Shown in pieces: positions 11,977 through 23,567 of a DNA stretch of 64,000 nt. Within the stretch, counting starts at the first letter, position 1, and every line of letters begins with the position of its first letter. A program made the position numbers and the translations under genes. The notes below the pieces were generated by a model that worked only from the letters and a program-made list of their open reading frames with translations, was not told the DNA's origin and made no database searches. The DNA is from Kondoa malvinella (lineage: Eukaryota; Basidiomycota; Agaricostilbomycetes; Agaricostilbales; Kondoaceae), in NCBI GenBank assembly GCA_039545315.1, contig BCIM01000001.1, positions 3,133,783 through 3,197,782 of the forward strand, given 5' to 3'.

Positions 11977-12006
11977 CCTTGCCGGTTAGCCACAGCTCCG
12001 GCAAGG
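11977..12006. repeat. Perfect 9-bp inverted repeat (hairpin)
   Basis: The arms CCTTGCCGG (11977-11985) and CCGGCAAGG (11998-12006) are perfectly complementary around a 12-base spacer. It is about 220 bp upstream of the oxidoreductase start and could be a dimeric regulator site or an RNA hairpin; neither is shown. Confidence 0.8.
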
Positions 12007-12227
12007 GAGAGCCTTTATCAAATCAGATGGCTCTTGAGCACAGCCAGCGACACCGAGGTCTTCTCACCAGCACCTGCTGTGTTGTACTACTGTTTCGATA
12101 ACCAATCGCCAACGAACGAACACACTGCTCGACACTCAGCTGTGACAGATTGATTTTCATTGGCTATTTGCATTGCCTGGCCTTGGCTCGCTCTTTCCGC
12201 AGCTTGTACTCGAATCGTATATCAAGC

Positions 12228-14134
12228 ATGGTGAACGCTCCCAAGCCTGCTGCTCCGATCAAGAATGTCGTTGTCCTCGGAGGCAGTTACAGTGGTCCGT
12301 TTGATCCCATTGAATAGGTTCTAGATCTGACATCGAGCCAATCATTTTACAGGCGCACGAGCAGCTGAACAACTCTCGCATCAATTGCCAGATGGTTACA
12401 GAGTCATTATGATAGATCGGCAGAGGTTTGTTTGCTCCGTCTGTACTGTCTAGCAGGGCTCATTGCAGCTGGCAGTCATTTCAATCATCTGTACAAATAC
12501 GTCAGGTATAGCGTTGTACCAGGCCACGCGCACAAAGTGAGTTCAAGGCTATGTTTGGCAGGTTCGAAAAGCTGATCGATATAGGCCTTTATACCCTACA
12601 CGAACCTCCTTCATGCACCTCTAATTAGCGACACGACCTGTTCACCACCCGCTTCTCTATCAGAATCAAAGAACCTAGTCTGCCAAGCTTCAGTAGTCAA
12701 CCTCACTTCATCACACGTCGAGATCGATAAAGAACTTTGCGAGATTGAAGGAATTACAGAAGCTGAGCCGGATGTGGTCGATGAGCTCGGAGCGGTGCAG
12801 AAAAAGCTTTGGGGCAGACAGAAGGGCCAAGAGTGTTGCGGCAACCCAGAGAATTGTATGGCAAACATCACCATGCAGAGCGGACGGAAGACTTGTGCTG
12901 GAACAAGGATACCGTACGAGTTCCTTGTTTACGTGAGTATGAATCGATTTAGGGCGAAGATAAAGCTGATAAAGTCTCACCAGGCTTTGGGCTCACATTT
13001 ACCTCGACCTCTCGCATCACCAGCGCGGACAAAGAAGGACAACATCAACTTCCTGAAGGTAATGCGTCTTTTGCTTGGTTGGGATTTTGACTCATCTGCT
13101 GCTCGATAGGCGCAACAAGATGCTATTTACAAAGCTGACTCGATTCTGATAGTTGGCGGAGGTGCTCTTGGCATCCAGTATGCAACAGACATCAAAGAAC
13201 TATACCCACACAAAGCAAGTCTCCTCTTTGTCAATAGTTATTCAAGCTAATGTTGGCCATGTTTGCAGAAAGTTACCCTTATTCATTCACGACCTCGCCT
13301 AATGCCCGTTTTCGACATACGGCTGCACGAAGAATCGATGAAGCGCTTTGAAGAGCTCGGCGTTGAATGCATATTGAGCGATCGAGTTATTCTTCCACCT
13401 CATGCTGGTCCACCGTCATCTGAACCAGAAGGAAGAATCACAACGCATACAGAAGGTGGACGATCCATCGAATCAGATCTAAGGATCTTTGCTACTGGCC
13501 AGAAACCGAATTCGGCTCTGTATGCTCTCTGCTGCCCGAAAGTGACCAATGCTGATAGCTTTGTAGGATGCGAACGCTGACTCCGGACGCTTGTGACCAA
13601 TGGGGCTACATCAAAGTACTTCGAACGATGCAACTTGCCAATCCAGAATTTCCGCATGTCTTTGGTGTTGGTGATGTAGTAGATGGACACGGAGCAATTA
13701 AAGCAGGTCACACAGGTGCGTTTCTCTTTGACCACTCGAGCTTAAGATCTGACCATTAGCAGGCTGGAATCAATCGAATGTCGCTGTGCATAACATTGTC
13801 GAGATGATCAAAGCGGAGAGTGAAGGAACAGAGCCAAAACTACAAGAGTACAGCCCTGGCGTACCTATGATCAAGCTCACTCTGGGACTTGTGAGTCTGC
13901 TATGTTCGGTTCGGGATAGAAAGCTAATTCGAAGACAGACAAAATCCGTCACCCAGCTCTGCAGTCCCGAAGACCCAACAAAAGTAGAAATCAAGCTAAA
14001 CGATGATCACGACATTGATCCATACTGGTACGTCTCCGCAATTGCCTTTCTGGCAAAGCATGGGAAAGCTGATGTGATCATTTTGTCTTAGGGAAACAAT
14101 GTGGAGCGCTATGAAAGTAGACGCCAAAAAGTAA
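12228..14134 (+). CDS. AIFM2/FSP1-like (AMID) FAD/NAD(P)-dependent oxidoreductase
   Basis: Member of the pyridine nucleotide-disulphide oxidoreductase family close to AIFM2/FSP1 and NDH-2-like quinone reductases. Exons 12228-12294, 12353-12425, 12476-12536, 12585-12932, 12984-13058, 13110-13214, 13269-13519, 13567-13715, 13763-13890, 13939-14027 and 14092-14134 give 462 residues. The N-terminal Rossmann motif is VVVLGGSYSGARAAEQL, followed by SHFNHLYKYVRYSVVPG; the second dinucleotide site is ILIVGGGALGIQYATDI; ATGQKPNSAL and VFGVGDVVD form the C-terminal FAD signature. The intron at 13215 has a GC donor (GCAAGT) and the one at 12295 a GTCCGT donor. A further optional intron (14131-14181) would swap the last residues and move the stop to 14194. 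No clear mitochondrial presequence is visible. Confidence 0.9.
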
Positions 14135-14194
14135 GCACACACCGTGGTTCCTCGTTATATCTCCGCTGAGACATTGTTCAGTCCTCACGCCTGA

Positions 14195-14718
14195 AGTTTG
14201 AAAGGAGATCTGTTGTACATTTGGTCGAGGCAAGTTGTGAGGTGTACCTATTCGTTGTCTCAATGCATATCAGGCTGCGATGCCCTTGATACCTCTCTCT
14301 GTACATCAATCTTTGCGCGAGCCAATTCTCCCGTCTGTGTCTATAGCAATCTCAGGCTTTGTATACTGTATCGTTACTTTGCGGTAGCCCTGTACAACTA
14401 GTGGTGAGAACACAGCACTTGCGCAATGGCTTGCCTCCAATTGAAGATTCCGGCTACTTTTTCTTTAACGATGCACGACGATGTCAATGCCTTTGACGAT
14501 GTTTCCGCTATTTCCAGGGCATAAGCTGACTCGTAATGGCGTGAAAGGTCACAAAGGTGGACTCAGAGTCGCGATGTCAGGCACAGACACCTAATTTGCA
14601 CGCGACTGCGCCATCTTTTTCGGAGAGGCTGAATTTGGATTGCAGATCCCTGCGGCTCTTTCTTCCTTTCTCGTTTCTCTTCTGTTCTTCTCTGTCTTAC
14701 ATTCATCTGTCTCCCACC
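14195..14718. other. Intergenic region
   Basis: About 520 bases between the oxidoreductase and the first GT90 gene. An open frame precedes the GT90 start from 14557, but the ATG at 14719 has the better context (CACCATG) and directly starts the conserved protein. Nothing else is visible. Confidence 0.5.
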
Positions 14719-17018
14719 ATGTCAAAGAAGTTTGACGTCGAACACAACCGTTCACCGTCGCTTTCGATCGATGACGGCAATGGTCTTAAATTCTCTACAT
14801 CTCCCAACTTTGCTCGAACACCTCTGCAACGCCAGAACAGCTTGCCTAGATGGTCAGATAAGATTCCAGCATACAAGGGCAAGCACGGACGCACCTTGTC
14901 TTCCGGCTCTCGTCTACCTCTTTTCCTACCGCACTGGGCTCGCTCTGTCAAAGGCTTACTGGTGCTCATGGTCGTCTTGGTCATCGCAACAACTTCCCTT
15001 ACAGTCCATTTCGCTTCCAATTCTGCCGTCAAAAGAGCTCGCACGGAAGCACAAGCTGCCGAACTTCTCTTATCGGATCCTCAAGAACACCGACGTCGGT
15101 ATGGTGTCTCCAGCCGAGCAACTGCTCTCCTGGGCAACCTCAAGAAGACATCTCTCAAGGTCAAGGAACATCTTCGTCGTTACAAACCTCAGCAGGACGC
15201 AAGAGATGCTCTGGCCGCTCTCTCACCGGTAGTCGCAGCTCCAGCCAAACCAGTGCTCGACCGTAATGGTCTTATGATGGCAAAAGAAGGGTCTAGACAT
15301 CCCATGTTGACGTTGATTGAAAAGGGCAAGCAGGACTGGGAGGCATTGAATGCAAAGCAGAGCAAGACTTTGGACGAAGCTGTTCAGGAGTACAGGAGGA
15401 GGTACAAGAAGAATCCGCCCAAGGGTTTCAAGCAATGGTATGTCTGATTGCCCTTTTCTCTTGACATCTCGCTCATCCGGATGTTCCAAGGTGGACATTC
15501 GCGCAAGAAAATGATGTTCAACTTCCAGACGAATACGACTTTGTGCACCGCGACATTGAACCATTCGCTTCGTTGGAACCAGCAGACCTTATCCACCGAA
15601 ACAAAGTCATGCAAGATCGCGAGCACACCTTCACCCTTCATATCAAATCTGGCAAAGTCTCCATCACTGGTCCCTTTGCACACATTCGCCGAGCAAAGGA
15701 TATTGCCGACCTGATCTCTCGCTTCTCCGAAACTCTTCCGCATGACATGTCAATGACCTTCATCATGGATGATCAGCCCGCAGTCATGTTGGAACACGAG
15801 CGCAAGACTCGCATGCTTGAGGTTTCTGCTCAGGGAGAATGTACGTCGCTGTCGCTCAATATTCAATGGTACTGATGTTCGAGCAGACTTCGGCCCGTCT
15901 GACTATGTCGAAGAAGACAATGCGCATCTGACCAATTACGCTCGTGCTTGCCCTCCCAATTCGCCGTTGAGAAGAGCCGAAGAAGGCGAGAACAATCCTG
16001 AACTCGAAAGACAGGCCGGTCTAAAATCGTTCATCTGGAACTCTGAAAAGGCCAACGACATCTGTGCTCATCCTGAATTCCGTCAACTACATGGCCACAC
16101 TGTTGTGACCGGTACTGGTCTAACCCCAATCGTCCCGCTCTTCGCTTTTGCCAAGATGCCAACTCACTCCGACATGCTGGCCACGCCTCTCGAGCAATAC
16201 TCTGACTCTTACATTGGCTATGACCCACCTTGGGAATCAAAGCCCAACAACCGACTACTTTGGAGAGGCTCGATGACCGGTTCCGACTTTACCGTCGACA
16301 AGCCTTGGCGACTCAGTCAACGTGCTCGAATCCACTTTATGGCCAAAGAGACTGAGGGATATCGTGAAGTCATGTGGACAGACGCAGACGAGGTCGCTCA
16401 AGTCTCAAACTTCACTACCGAATCTCTCAATCGCCTTTACCTGGACACGAAATTCTCTGGCGTACCGGCCCAATGCGACCAAGTCACTTGCAAATTGATG
16501 GAACCTGAGATGTCTCGCTTGGTCGGTCTTGACGAGAGCTTGCAGTACAAGTATCTACTTGATGTAAGCTATCTTTCTGTCTATACTCGATTTCGCTGAT
16601 CTGTTGGACAGGTCGACGGAAACGCATGGAGCGGTCGTTTCCACCGTCTCATGAGCAGCAACTCGCTTGTACTGAAATCAACAGTCTTCCCTGAGTGGTA
16701 TGCTCAGCGTCGTGCGTGATCTTCACCGTCTTCCTACTGTTTTCCTAACGAGTCGCTACAGTAATTCCTTACTACCACTACGTCCCGATCAAAGTTGACT
16801 ACACCGATCTATACGATGTCATGTCCTTCTTCGTTGGAACGCCAACGGGTGCAGGATCGCATGATCATCTGGCAAAAGAGATTGCCGCAAATGGCAAGGA
16901 GTTCACACAGACGCAATGGAGGCGAGCGGATATGGCCTCGTACATGATGAGGCTCTGCCTCGAGTACTCGCGGCTATTGCATCCGGAAGACAGCAATAGC
17001 GATTTCTTGGAGGGTTGA
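14719..17018 (+). CDS. CAP10-type glycosyltransferase (GT90), paralogue 1
   Basis: Predicted Golgi type II membrane glycosyltransferase of the CAP10/GT90 family, whose fungal members include capsule and cell-wall xylosyltransferases. Exons 14719-15437, 15491-15840, 15887-16563, 16612-16711 and 16762-17018 give 700 residues. A short cytosolic N-terminus is followed by one membrane anchor ([20 protein letters not shown]), a stem, and the catalytic region with [28 protein letters not shown], and the GT90 core [35 protein letters not shown] and the Arg-rich end. It lies tail to tail with its paralogue at 17218-19969, 200 bases away. The substrate cannot be told from sequence. Start chosen for its CACCATG context and the anchor position. 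Confidence 0.92.
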
Positions 17019-17217
17019 GGGTCCAAGCTAATTTGGGTATTGGGTAGACAAGCATGCACACAGCATTGTACAAAGTCGTTATTTATCGTTTATCGTTCAC
17101 ACTCATGCATATGAAACATTTATTCATCTATCGCGTACAAGATCTAGCTTGCTCCCCTTTAATGCTCATCGCCCACTGCCCATAATTTAGTCTACCAGCC
17201 AGAACATTAGCGTTGTA

Positions 17218-19969
17218 CTACAGAGTGAAGGTTTCGAGCGCACCGAAATAGTCCACATCAGCCCCAGCGTCGTTGTCGCGATGCAATAATCTGCTCCATT
17301 CTAGTAGAAGCCGGAACATGTATCTAGGACACAGCCAGCAAGTCAGGCTATTTATGCGCGAGCATATAGCTGGACCACTCACGAGGCCATGTCTTCCTCT
17401 AAGGGCATGGATCAGTATCGTCAAAGGCAGATAACGCTGGACTTACTTCGCCAGTGATCTCTTGCCCACTCCTTGCCAGCCGTCGCAATCTTTTCCGCCA
17501 ACGCGTCGTGATCGTTCTTCTTTCCGTCAGGTGTGCCCATAAAGAAGCTGAGGACTGTGTAATGCAATGAGCAGATGTTGTCGGCTTGTGCTTGGATGCT
17601 TACTGTCATAGACATCTGAATAATCGATCTTGACACTGCAAGCATGCCCTTAGTGAAGACTTCTTGGTTGAAAAGCCGACATACGGAATGTAATGTTTCC
17701 AAGGCTGCACACGCTCGGAGTACCACTCTACGTTGCCTTTGTGAGGTTCGGATCTTGTTTGGTAATGCTAAACATACCAGGGAACAGCGTTGACTGGATA
17801 GAGCAGATGAGCTTTAGTTATCTATCGTATCTATCAGGACCGACCTTGAGAACAACACTCTTTGTAGACATCAATCGATGGAATCTGCCAGACCAACCAT
17901 TGCCACTGTATAAACGGGTCAGAAGAGCTTCTCACGTTAATGGTCCCGGACTGACTCGATGTCTAACAGGTATTTGTACTGTTTGAATCCATCAGACGAT
18001 GCCCGCTGAGCGAACTCGGGCTGTAGCTTACTTGATAACTCTCGTCTAAACCCATAGTATCGGCAAACTTGATCATCTTCTCCATCACCTTGCATGTCTC
18101 TGGATCGCACTGCACTGGACTACCAGAGAAGCTCGTATCCTGCAGACCATCAGTTGTTGACAGCCAACTTGCTGATCAGCATACCATATATTTCGCATTC
18201 AGCGCCTTTACAGATATTTTCTTGCTTTGCTCCAACCCATCCTGATCCGCATACAGCACCTCATGACTTCCTTTCGTCTCGTGAGACATGAAGTGCATCC
18301 GTGCTCTTTGGGAAAGTTGCCAGTCCACATGTTTCGCAAACTCCGCTCCGGTAGTACTGCCACGCCAAAGCAATTTATTGATACCCTTTTGACTCCAATC
18401 CGGATCATCTCCTATATAAGTAGACGAATATTGTTCGAGTGGAGTGGCAAGGACATCTGAATGAACGTTCGTTTTCGCAAAGGTGAAAAGGGGGACTAGT
18501 TCGCCTAGGTTCGTGCCGATCGCAGTAGTGAATCCGTGCAGAGGCATGATTTCGGGATGCTGACAGAGATCCATGGCGGCTGGGTGGTTGTGGATGAAGG
18601 ATTTGTGTTTCGCTAATCTGGTTTGACGAGTGCCTGACGGGTCGTTGCGTTCAGATTGACGGAGAGCGGAGTTGGGTGGACAGCCATTTGCCCAGTTAGT
18701 CAATGCAGGGTCTTCGTTGTTGATGTAGTCGGAAGGCCCGAAATCTGTTGCGAGACTTAGCAAGTCTGAATCGCCAACAATATGACAACTGACATTCTCC
18801 TTGCTCAGCCAATTCGATCATGCGCTGCTTGTGCTCCCATCCGAGCTGGCACGCAGGCTGATCATGCTTGGTGAAGGTAAGCCGTACAGTAGCTGGCAAA
18901 TCTTTGGCGAAAGTCGCAATGAGCTCGCCAAGGTCAGAAGCGCGCTTGAGTTCAGCTTCTTCGCCAGTGTAGAAGACTTGATCTTCTTCTTCTGCTTTTG
19001 GATCGACGTTGATGGTGAAGGTCTGCTCTCGAATGGCCATCATGTCTGTTCGATGCAGAAGATCGGAAGGTGGCCTGCGAGAGAGAAGAAGGTGAGACGG
19101 AAGTGACAGATAGCGCAATACACTTACAATGCCCAGAACGCCTGCATGTCCCTGTTGATCTGATCATACTCATCCTTGAGGACAATGTTGTTTTTGACAG
19201 CAAACTTCCACCACTTGTCAAAGCCTTTCGGAGGGTTGCGTTTATATCTCTTGCGGTACTCTGCAGCACACTGCTTCAAGCTTTTGCTTTGCCTGCCTAC
19301 TAGCTCATCCCAATCCTTGTCTGCCTTTTCGATCAACTGAAGTATAGGATGTCTAGGCGCAGGTTCAGGTTTGACATCCGGTAAGAGCATGTAGCCATTC
19401 GGTGCAAAGGTGAGTTGCTCCACAAGCGCATCGTTATCGATATAGGGCCTGCCAGCGGGTTCTTCTTCTGGCTCTTCTGGTACATCCTCGTATTCGCCGG
19501 CTTCCCACAAAGCATCTTCATCATCGAGCAGATCGTCTAACGCCCCTCCCGGTCTTGACGCTTCGCCCAACAAGCCACCAGAGAGTTTATGAAAGCCTTC
19601 ACTGAACCCGATAGTAGGGAAAGGGACGCCAGCTTTCTTGAGTGCAGAATGTGCAGCTGTTCGACTATTTGAGGAAGCGAGGATCAAGAAAAAGAGAAAG
19701 ACAAGGGTGAGCGTCAATACGAAACGAGGTCGCCAGAACATTCTCAATCGAGACGGCTTAGAAGTGGACAAGTCGACAGGCCCGCTGCCTACAGAACCGA
19801 GAGCGCGACGTTGAGTGCTTCCAGAAGGTAGGAAAGGATCTGTAACTCTTCCGTTGCTTTCGAATTCGCCTTCGTCTATCTCAATAGAGACGTCTGGTGT
19901 TCCTGGAGCTTGAAAATGCGTTGAAGGCCTTTTCTTGATTGTCGTAGGGGACGCAGCACCCGAAGACAT
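17218..19969 (-). CDS. CAP10-type glycosyltransferase (GT90), paralogue 2
   Basis: Paralogue of the gene at 14719-17018 in inverted orientation. Twelve exons: 19969-19128, 19074-18794, 18744-18185, 18139-18032, 17978-17956 (23 nt), 17905-17845, 17793-17778 (16 nt), 17727-17685, 17635-17604, 17554-17447, 17398-17383 (16 nt) and 17323-17218, giving 731 residues. It has a type II anchor (FVLTLTLVFLFFLILASS), an acidic stem, KGFDKWWKFAVKNN, FGPSDYINNEDPALTNWANG, LLWRGSTTGAEF and the GT90 core [19 protein letters not shown] and HYIPVKIDYSDVYD. It has eleven introns against four in paralogue 1, and only a few sites coincide. The frame closes exactly over all twelve exons, which supports the microexons. 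Confidence 0.9.
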
Positions 19970-20790
19970 GCTTGCCTCTGTGACGCCGCAGAGTGCTGTG
20001 CTGTACCAAAGCGCTGTGTGCCGCGTCGAGCTCGGATAGCGCTTTTGACGAGAAGTTGGAGCGGGATCAAGATTCGTAACTTTGGAGAGCGACGACCTTC
20101 AAGTCTACCTGATTGTTTAGATCTTGCTGAATTCCCCTCCTCGTATCCGTGTATCAGTATGTGATCGCGTTGTAAACCCTACGCCCATCCTGTCATGATC
20201 CTTGTCCCTTGTGGAAATGTCTCTCCTGCTGTCCACGCGTCTCGAATCTGGTGCGCTGTAATGCTCTACGTGCTGCGACTGTCTCTAACTGTCCAATGTT
20301 ATGGCAATGGTTGATGCAAAGTGCTGCGCGTTGCAACGCAGCTGTGGTTTCGATTCTGCTTGTCTGCTCTTCGTATCCGTCTTTCGTTGGACAGGTTCTT
20401 CCTCATCTGCTCGTACTCTTCCTTCGTGAGCAAGCTGTCTAGTTTGCTCCCTTAGCTGTCTGACAGCTCTAGGTTGTGTGTGCCAAGCGTGTTTGGGCCT
20501 TTCAAGCATTACTACATTCTGACACTCTGCTCCAGCAGTACATACTACTCAGAGATCTGAATATGCTTTGTGGTCAACCAACATCACATGTTTGGAAGGG
20601 CAAGAGATGCTATATGGCATGTGAAGTTTAGATTTGATTACCCGAGGCTCTATATCGCAATGACTAGGAGGCATAGAGGGATGGGCCAGTATTATAGAAT
20701 GGATGCAATACTCAGCTATCCAAGTCAGACAGCCGATCACAATGGATCAGCCTGCCCCCTTTGCTAACCCAAACCTCTTGACGACAAACC
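19970..20790. other. Intergenic region between divergent genes
   Basis: About 820 bases separate the starts of the minus-strand GT90 gene and the plus-strand ETFDH gene. I see only short shadow frames and no RNA gene; it should contain two promoters. Confidence 0.5.
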
Positions 20791-22903
20791 ATGATCCGCC
20801 ACGGAGCTCTTCGTGTTCTGCCTAGGAAGCGCGCCCGCACGTCAATAGAGCCACTAGCTCGCGCTCTTCTGACTGCTCCCGCTATCCGACCCACATTCAG
20901 CCAAAGTCGATCATTGCACCAATCGCCTGTCCGACATTTCGCATCTGTTGTTAAAGATGTGTCAGAACAGCTCGAGGGCGTGCCAGAGGGCGAGAACGTA
21001 GAGGATGAAGTGGATGTGTGCATCGTTGGCGGAGGTCCAGCTGGTTTGAGTGCTGCTATCCGATTGAAACAGCTTGCAGAAGAGCAAGGCAGGGAAATTA
21101 GGGTCGTGCTGCTTGAGAAAGGCGGTGAGATGGGTGAGTAGCTGCCTACTATATGTCTTAGTACACCGATACTGAGAGAAGGGCCAAAAGGCTCGCATGT
21201 CCTGTCTGGTGCAGTCATCGAACCTCGTTCACTGGATGAATTGCTGCCCAATTGGAAAGAGATGGGCGCGCCAATCTATACAGAAGCAACCAGCGACACG
21301 ATGCGTTTCCTCACTGCTACTTCTGATTATCCCATGCCTCACCCACCTCAAATGAACAACAAGGGCAATTACATTATCTCCCTCTCTCAGCTTTCTAGAT
21401 GGTTGGCAGAACAAGCTGAAGCCATGGGCGTAGAAGTATACCCTGGCTTTGCCGGTGCTCAGCTGTTGTATGGAAAGAACGAAGCAGGCGAAGATGCAGT
21501 CATCGGTGTGCGGACAAACGATATCGGCCTCGATAAGCAATACAAGCCTAAAGAAGCGTATGAACCTGGTATGGACTTCAAAGCGCGTGTCACTCTATTA
21601 GCCGAAGGAGCAGCTGGTTCTCTTTCCAAACAAGCAATAGGGAAATTCGACCTGCGCAAGAATTCAGAACCTCAAACGTATGGCTTGGGAGTGAAAGAAG
21701 TCTGGAGAATCGATCCTGCGAAACATCAACCTGGCAAAGTAGTGCACACTCTCGGTTGGCCGCTTTTCCAGGAATATGGCGGTTCTTGGCTGTACCATCT
21801 CACGAATGAGAATGGCGATCCGCTCGTCTCGCTCGGTCTTGTCGTTGGTCTGGACTACAAGAACCCGTACCTTTCTCCCTACAGAGAATTCCAGCGGATG
21901 AAGCATCACCCGTTCTTTGCTGATCTGCTTGAGGGCGGCGAATGCATAGCTTATGGAGCAAGAGCATTGAACGAAGGCGGTTTCCAATCTATTCCTAAAC
22001 TGGATTTCCCTGGTGGAGCGCTTGTGGGATGCTCGGCTGGTTTCTTGAACGTACCAAAGATCAAGGGCATTCATACGGCCATGCAAAGTGGTATGGTCGC
22101 TGCCAAGACTGCTTTCGAGACCATCAGCGCCAAGGAAGAAGACAGTCCAGTCGAACCTATCAGTATGGAAGGTTATCAAACGGCAATGGAGAACTCTTGG
22201 GTTTGGAAAGAGTTGCATCAAGTTCGCAACATGAGACCTTCTTTCCATACTTGGCTAGGCAACATTGGCGGAATCCTTTATTCTGGTATCGAAGCGTATA
22301 TCTTCAGAGGAAAGATGCCTTGGACGCTTCATCACCCTGGTGAAGATTACGCACAGACTGCAACGGCCGAGTGCGTTTTCTTTCCTACTACACGGAATGA
22401 GCTGACATTCGTTTGTAGCAATTACAAACCAATCGAATACCCATCACCAGATGGCAAGCTCTCTTTCGACATCCTTACTTCCGTCAGTCGAACAGGAACA
22501 AACCACACCGAAAACCAACCTGTTCATCTAGTTGTAAAAGACTCTGATCACGCTCGACACGTCAAACAATCTTTCGCGCCTTATGGAGGTGGAATATTGA
22601 ACCGAGCCTGTCCTGCAGGAGTGTATGAGTATATCGACGTGAATGAAGATGGTGGAACAGAGGATGCGGACGGGAGACAGTTTGTCATCAACAGTCAGAA
22701 TTGCATACATTGCAAGGTGAGCTTTGGTGGATGTTGGTAGAGATTAGAGCTGATGTGTTTACGCAGACGTGCAGTATCAAGGCGCCGATGAATGATATCG
22801 AATGGAGAGTTCCGGTGAGTTGTTTACCCTTTGCTTCGTACAAGCTGACGCGTATTTCATCTTGAAGGAGGGCGGAGGAGGACCCAGCTACTCTGTGACA
22901 TAG
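20791..22903 (+). CDS. ETFDH: Electron transfer flavoprotein-ubiquinone oxidoreductase (ETF-QO)
   Basis: Mitochondrial inner-membrane iron-sulphur flavoprotein that passes electrons from ETF (fatty-acid and amino-acid oxidation) to ubiquinone. Exons 20791-21133, 21191-22370, 22419-22716, 22767-22814 and 22868-22903 give 634 residues, the normal size. An Arg/Ser-rich presequence (MIRHGALRVLPRKRARTS) is followed by the FAD motif DVCIVGGGPAGLSAAIRL, GSHVLSGAVIEPRSLDE, and ends with the 4Fe-4S cluster site CIHCKTCSIKAPMNDIEW and the typical VPEGGGGPSYSV tail. The third intron (22371-22418) is 48 nt and stop-free, so retention would add 16 residues. S. cerevisiae calls the orthologue CIR2. Identification is certain. 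Confidence 0.97.
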
Positions 22904-23567
22904 AACTCGTTGGTAACGTCTCGGTAAATGCTTAATAAATGATCATGATGGTCAAGTGCTGACTATTCGATAGGCATGGCAGGAGTCTGCTTCAATGAAA
23001 GTTGTAACAGCTCTTGGATAAGGCTGGAACTCATCACCCTTCCTGCCAAGTCTTCGTCAGTTAACACAACTCCTGCGTCAAGTCCGAAGCCTCAGGAAGT
23101 TTCCCAGATCTTGGTCGAATTGTACATATTTTTGAGTGTAATGAAGCATGTGTAGCCTCTTTACAGGCACTGTACAGTCTATTCTGGTGCTATGCCAGCG
23201 CGTGCCGAGCCACTTCGCCACTTTCCGACAATCGTCGTGCTTTGCGCCAAGAAAGTGAGCTGATTCGCCTTTGAACCTCTGAAGCCATCTCAGCGACTGT
23301 CGATCGACACTGAAAGAATCTTGGTGACTCGGCTGTACAACCTCATCGCAAGCCACGTACAGGGAATTTGAACAAGAAGGGAGGGTCAAAACAGCACTGC
23401 ACATCTCGCTTTGCGCCTCTGGCAACTTTCGCCTGTCCTTATCTACGCAAGCAGAGATCTCTCATCAAGAAGACATCCTTGTACAAGTAGAAGCGTCTAC
23501 ATTTGACAGGTCTTGAAAAGGTCGCCCACGCTAGACTGTCAAAAGACTCGCCTTTGCTACAAAAACC
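22904..23567. other. Intergenic region upstream of the KRE6/SKN1 gene
   Basis: About 660 bases between two plus-strand genes. Short antisense frames exist but show no family features. Presumably terminator of ETFDH and promoter of the glucan-synthesis gene. Confidence 0.5.

Larger units (their letters stand above)
11217..12227. other. Long intergenic region between divergent genes
   Basis: About 1 kb lies between the start of the minus-strand LENG1-like gene and the start of the plus-strand oxidoreductase, so it should hold both promoters. I see a 20-bp tandem repeat (11521-11560), a 9-bp hairpin (11977-12006) and pyrimidine-rich stretches, but no convincing coding or RNA gene. Confidence 0.5.

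Noticed and set aside
14131..14181. Extra terminal intron of the AIFM2-like gene (GTAAGC..CAG)
   Set aside because: Possible and mentioned in the gene entry, but the unspliced stop at 14132-14134 is equally good, so I did not choose it as the main model.
21664..22248. 194-codon open frame on the minus strand
   Set aside because: Antisense to the conserved ETFDH exon; a composition shadow.
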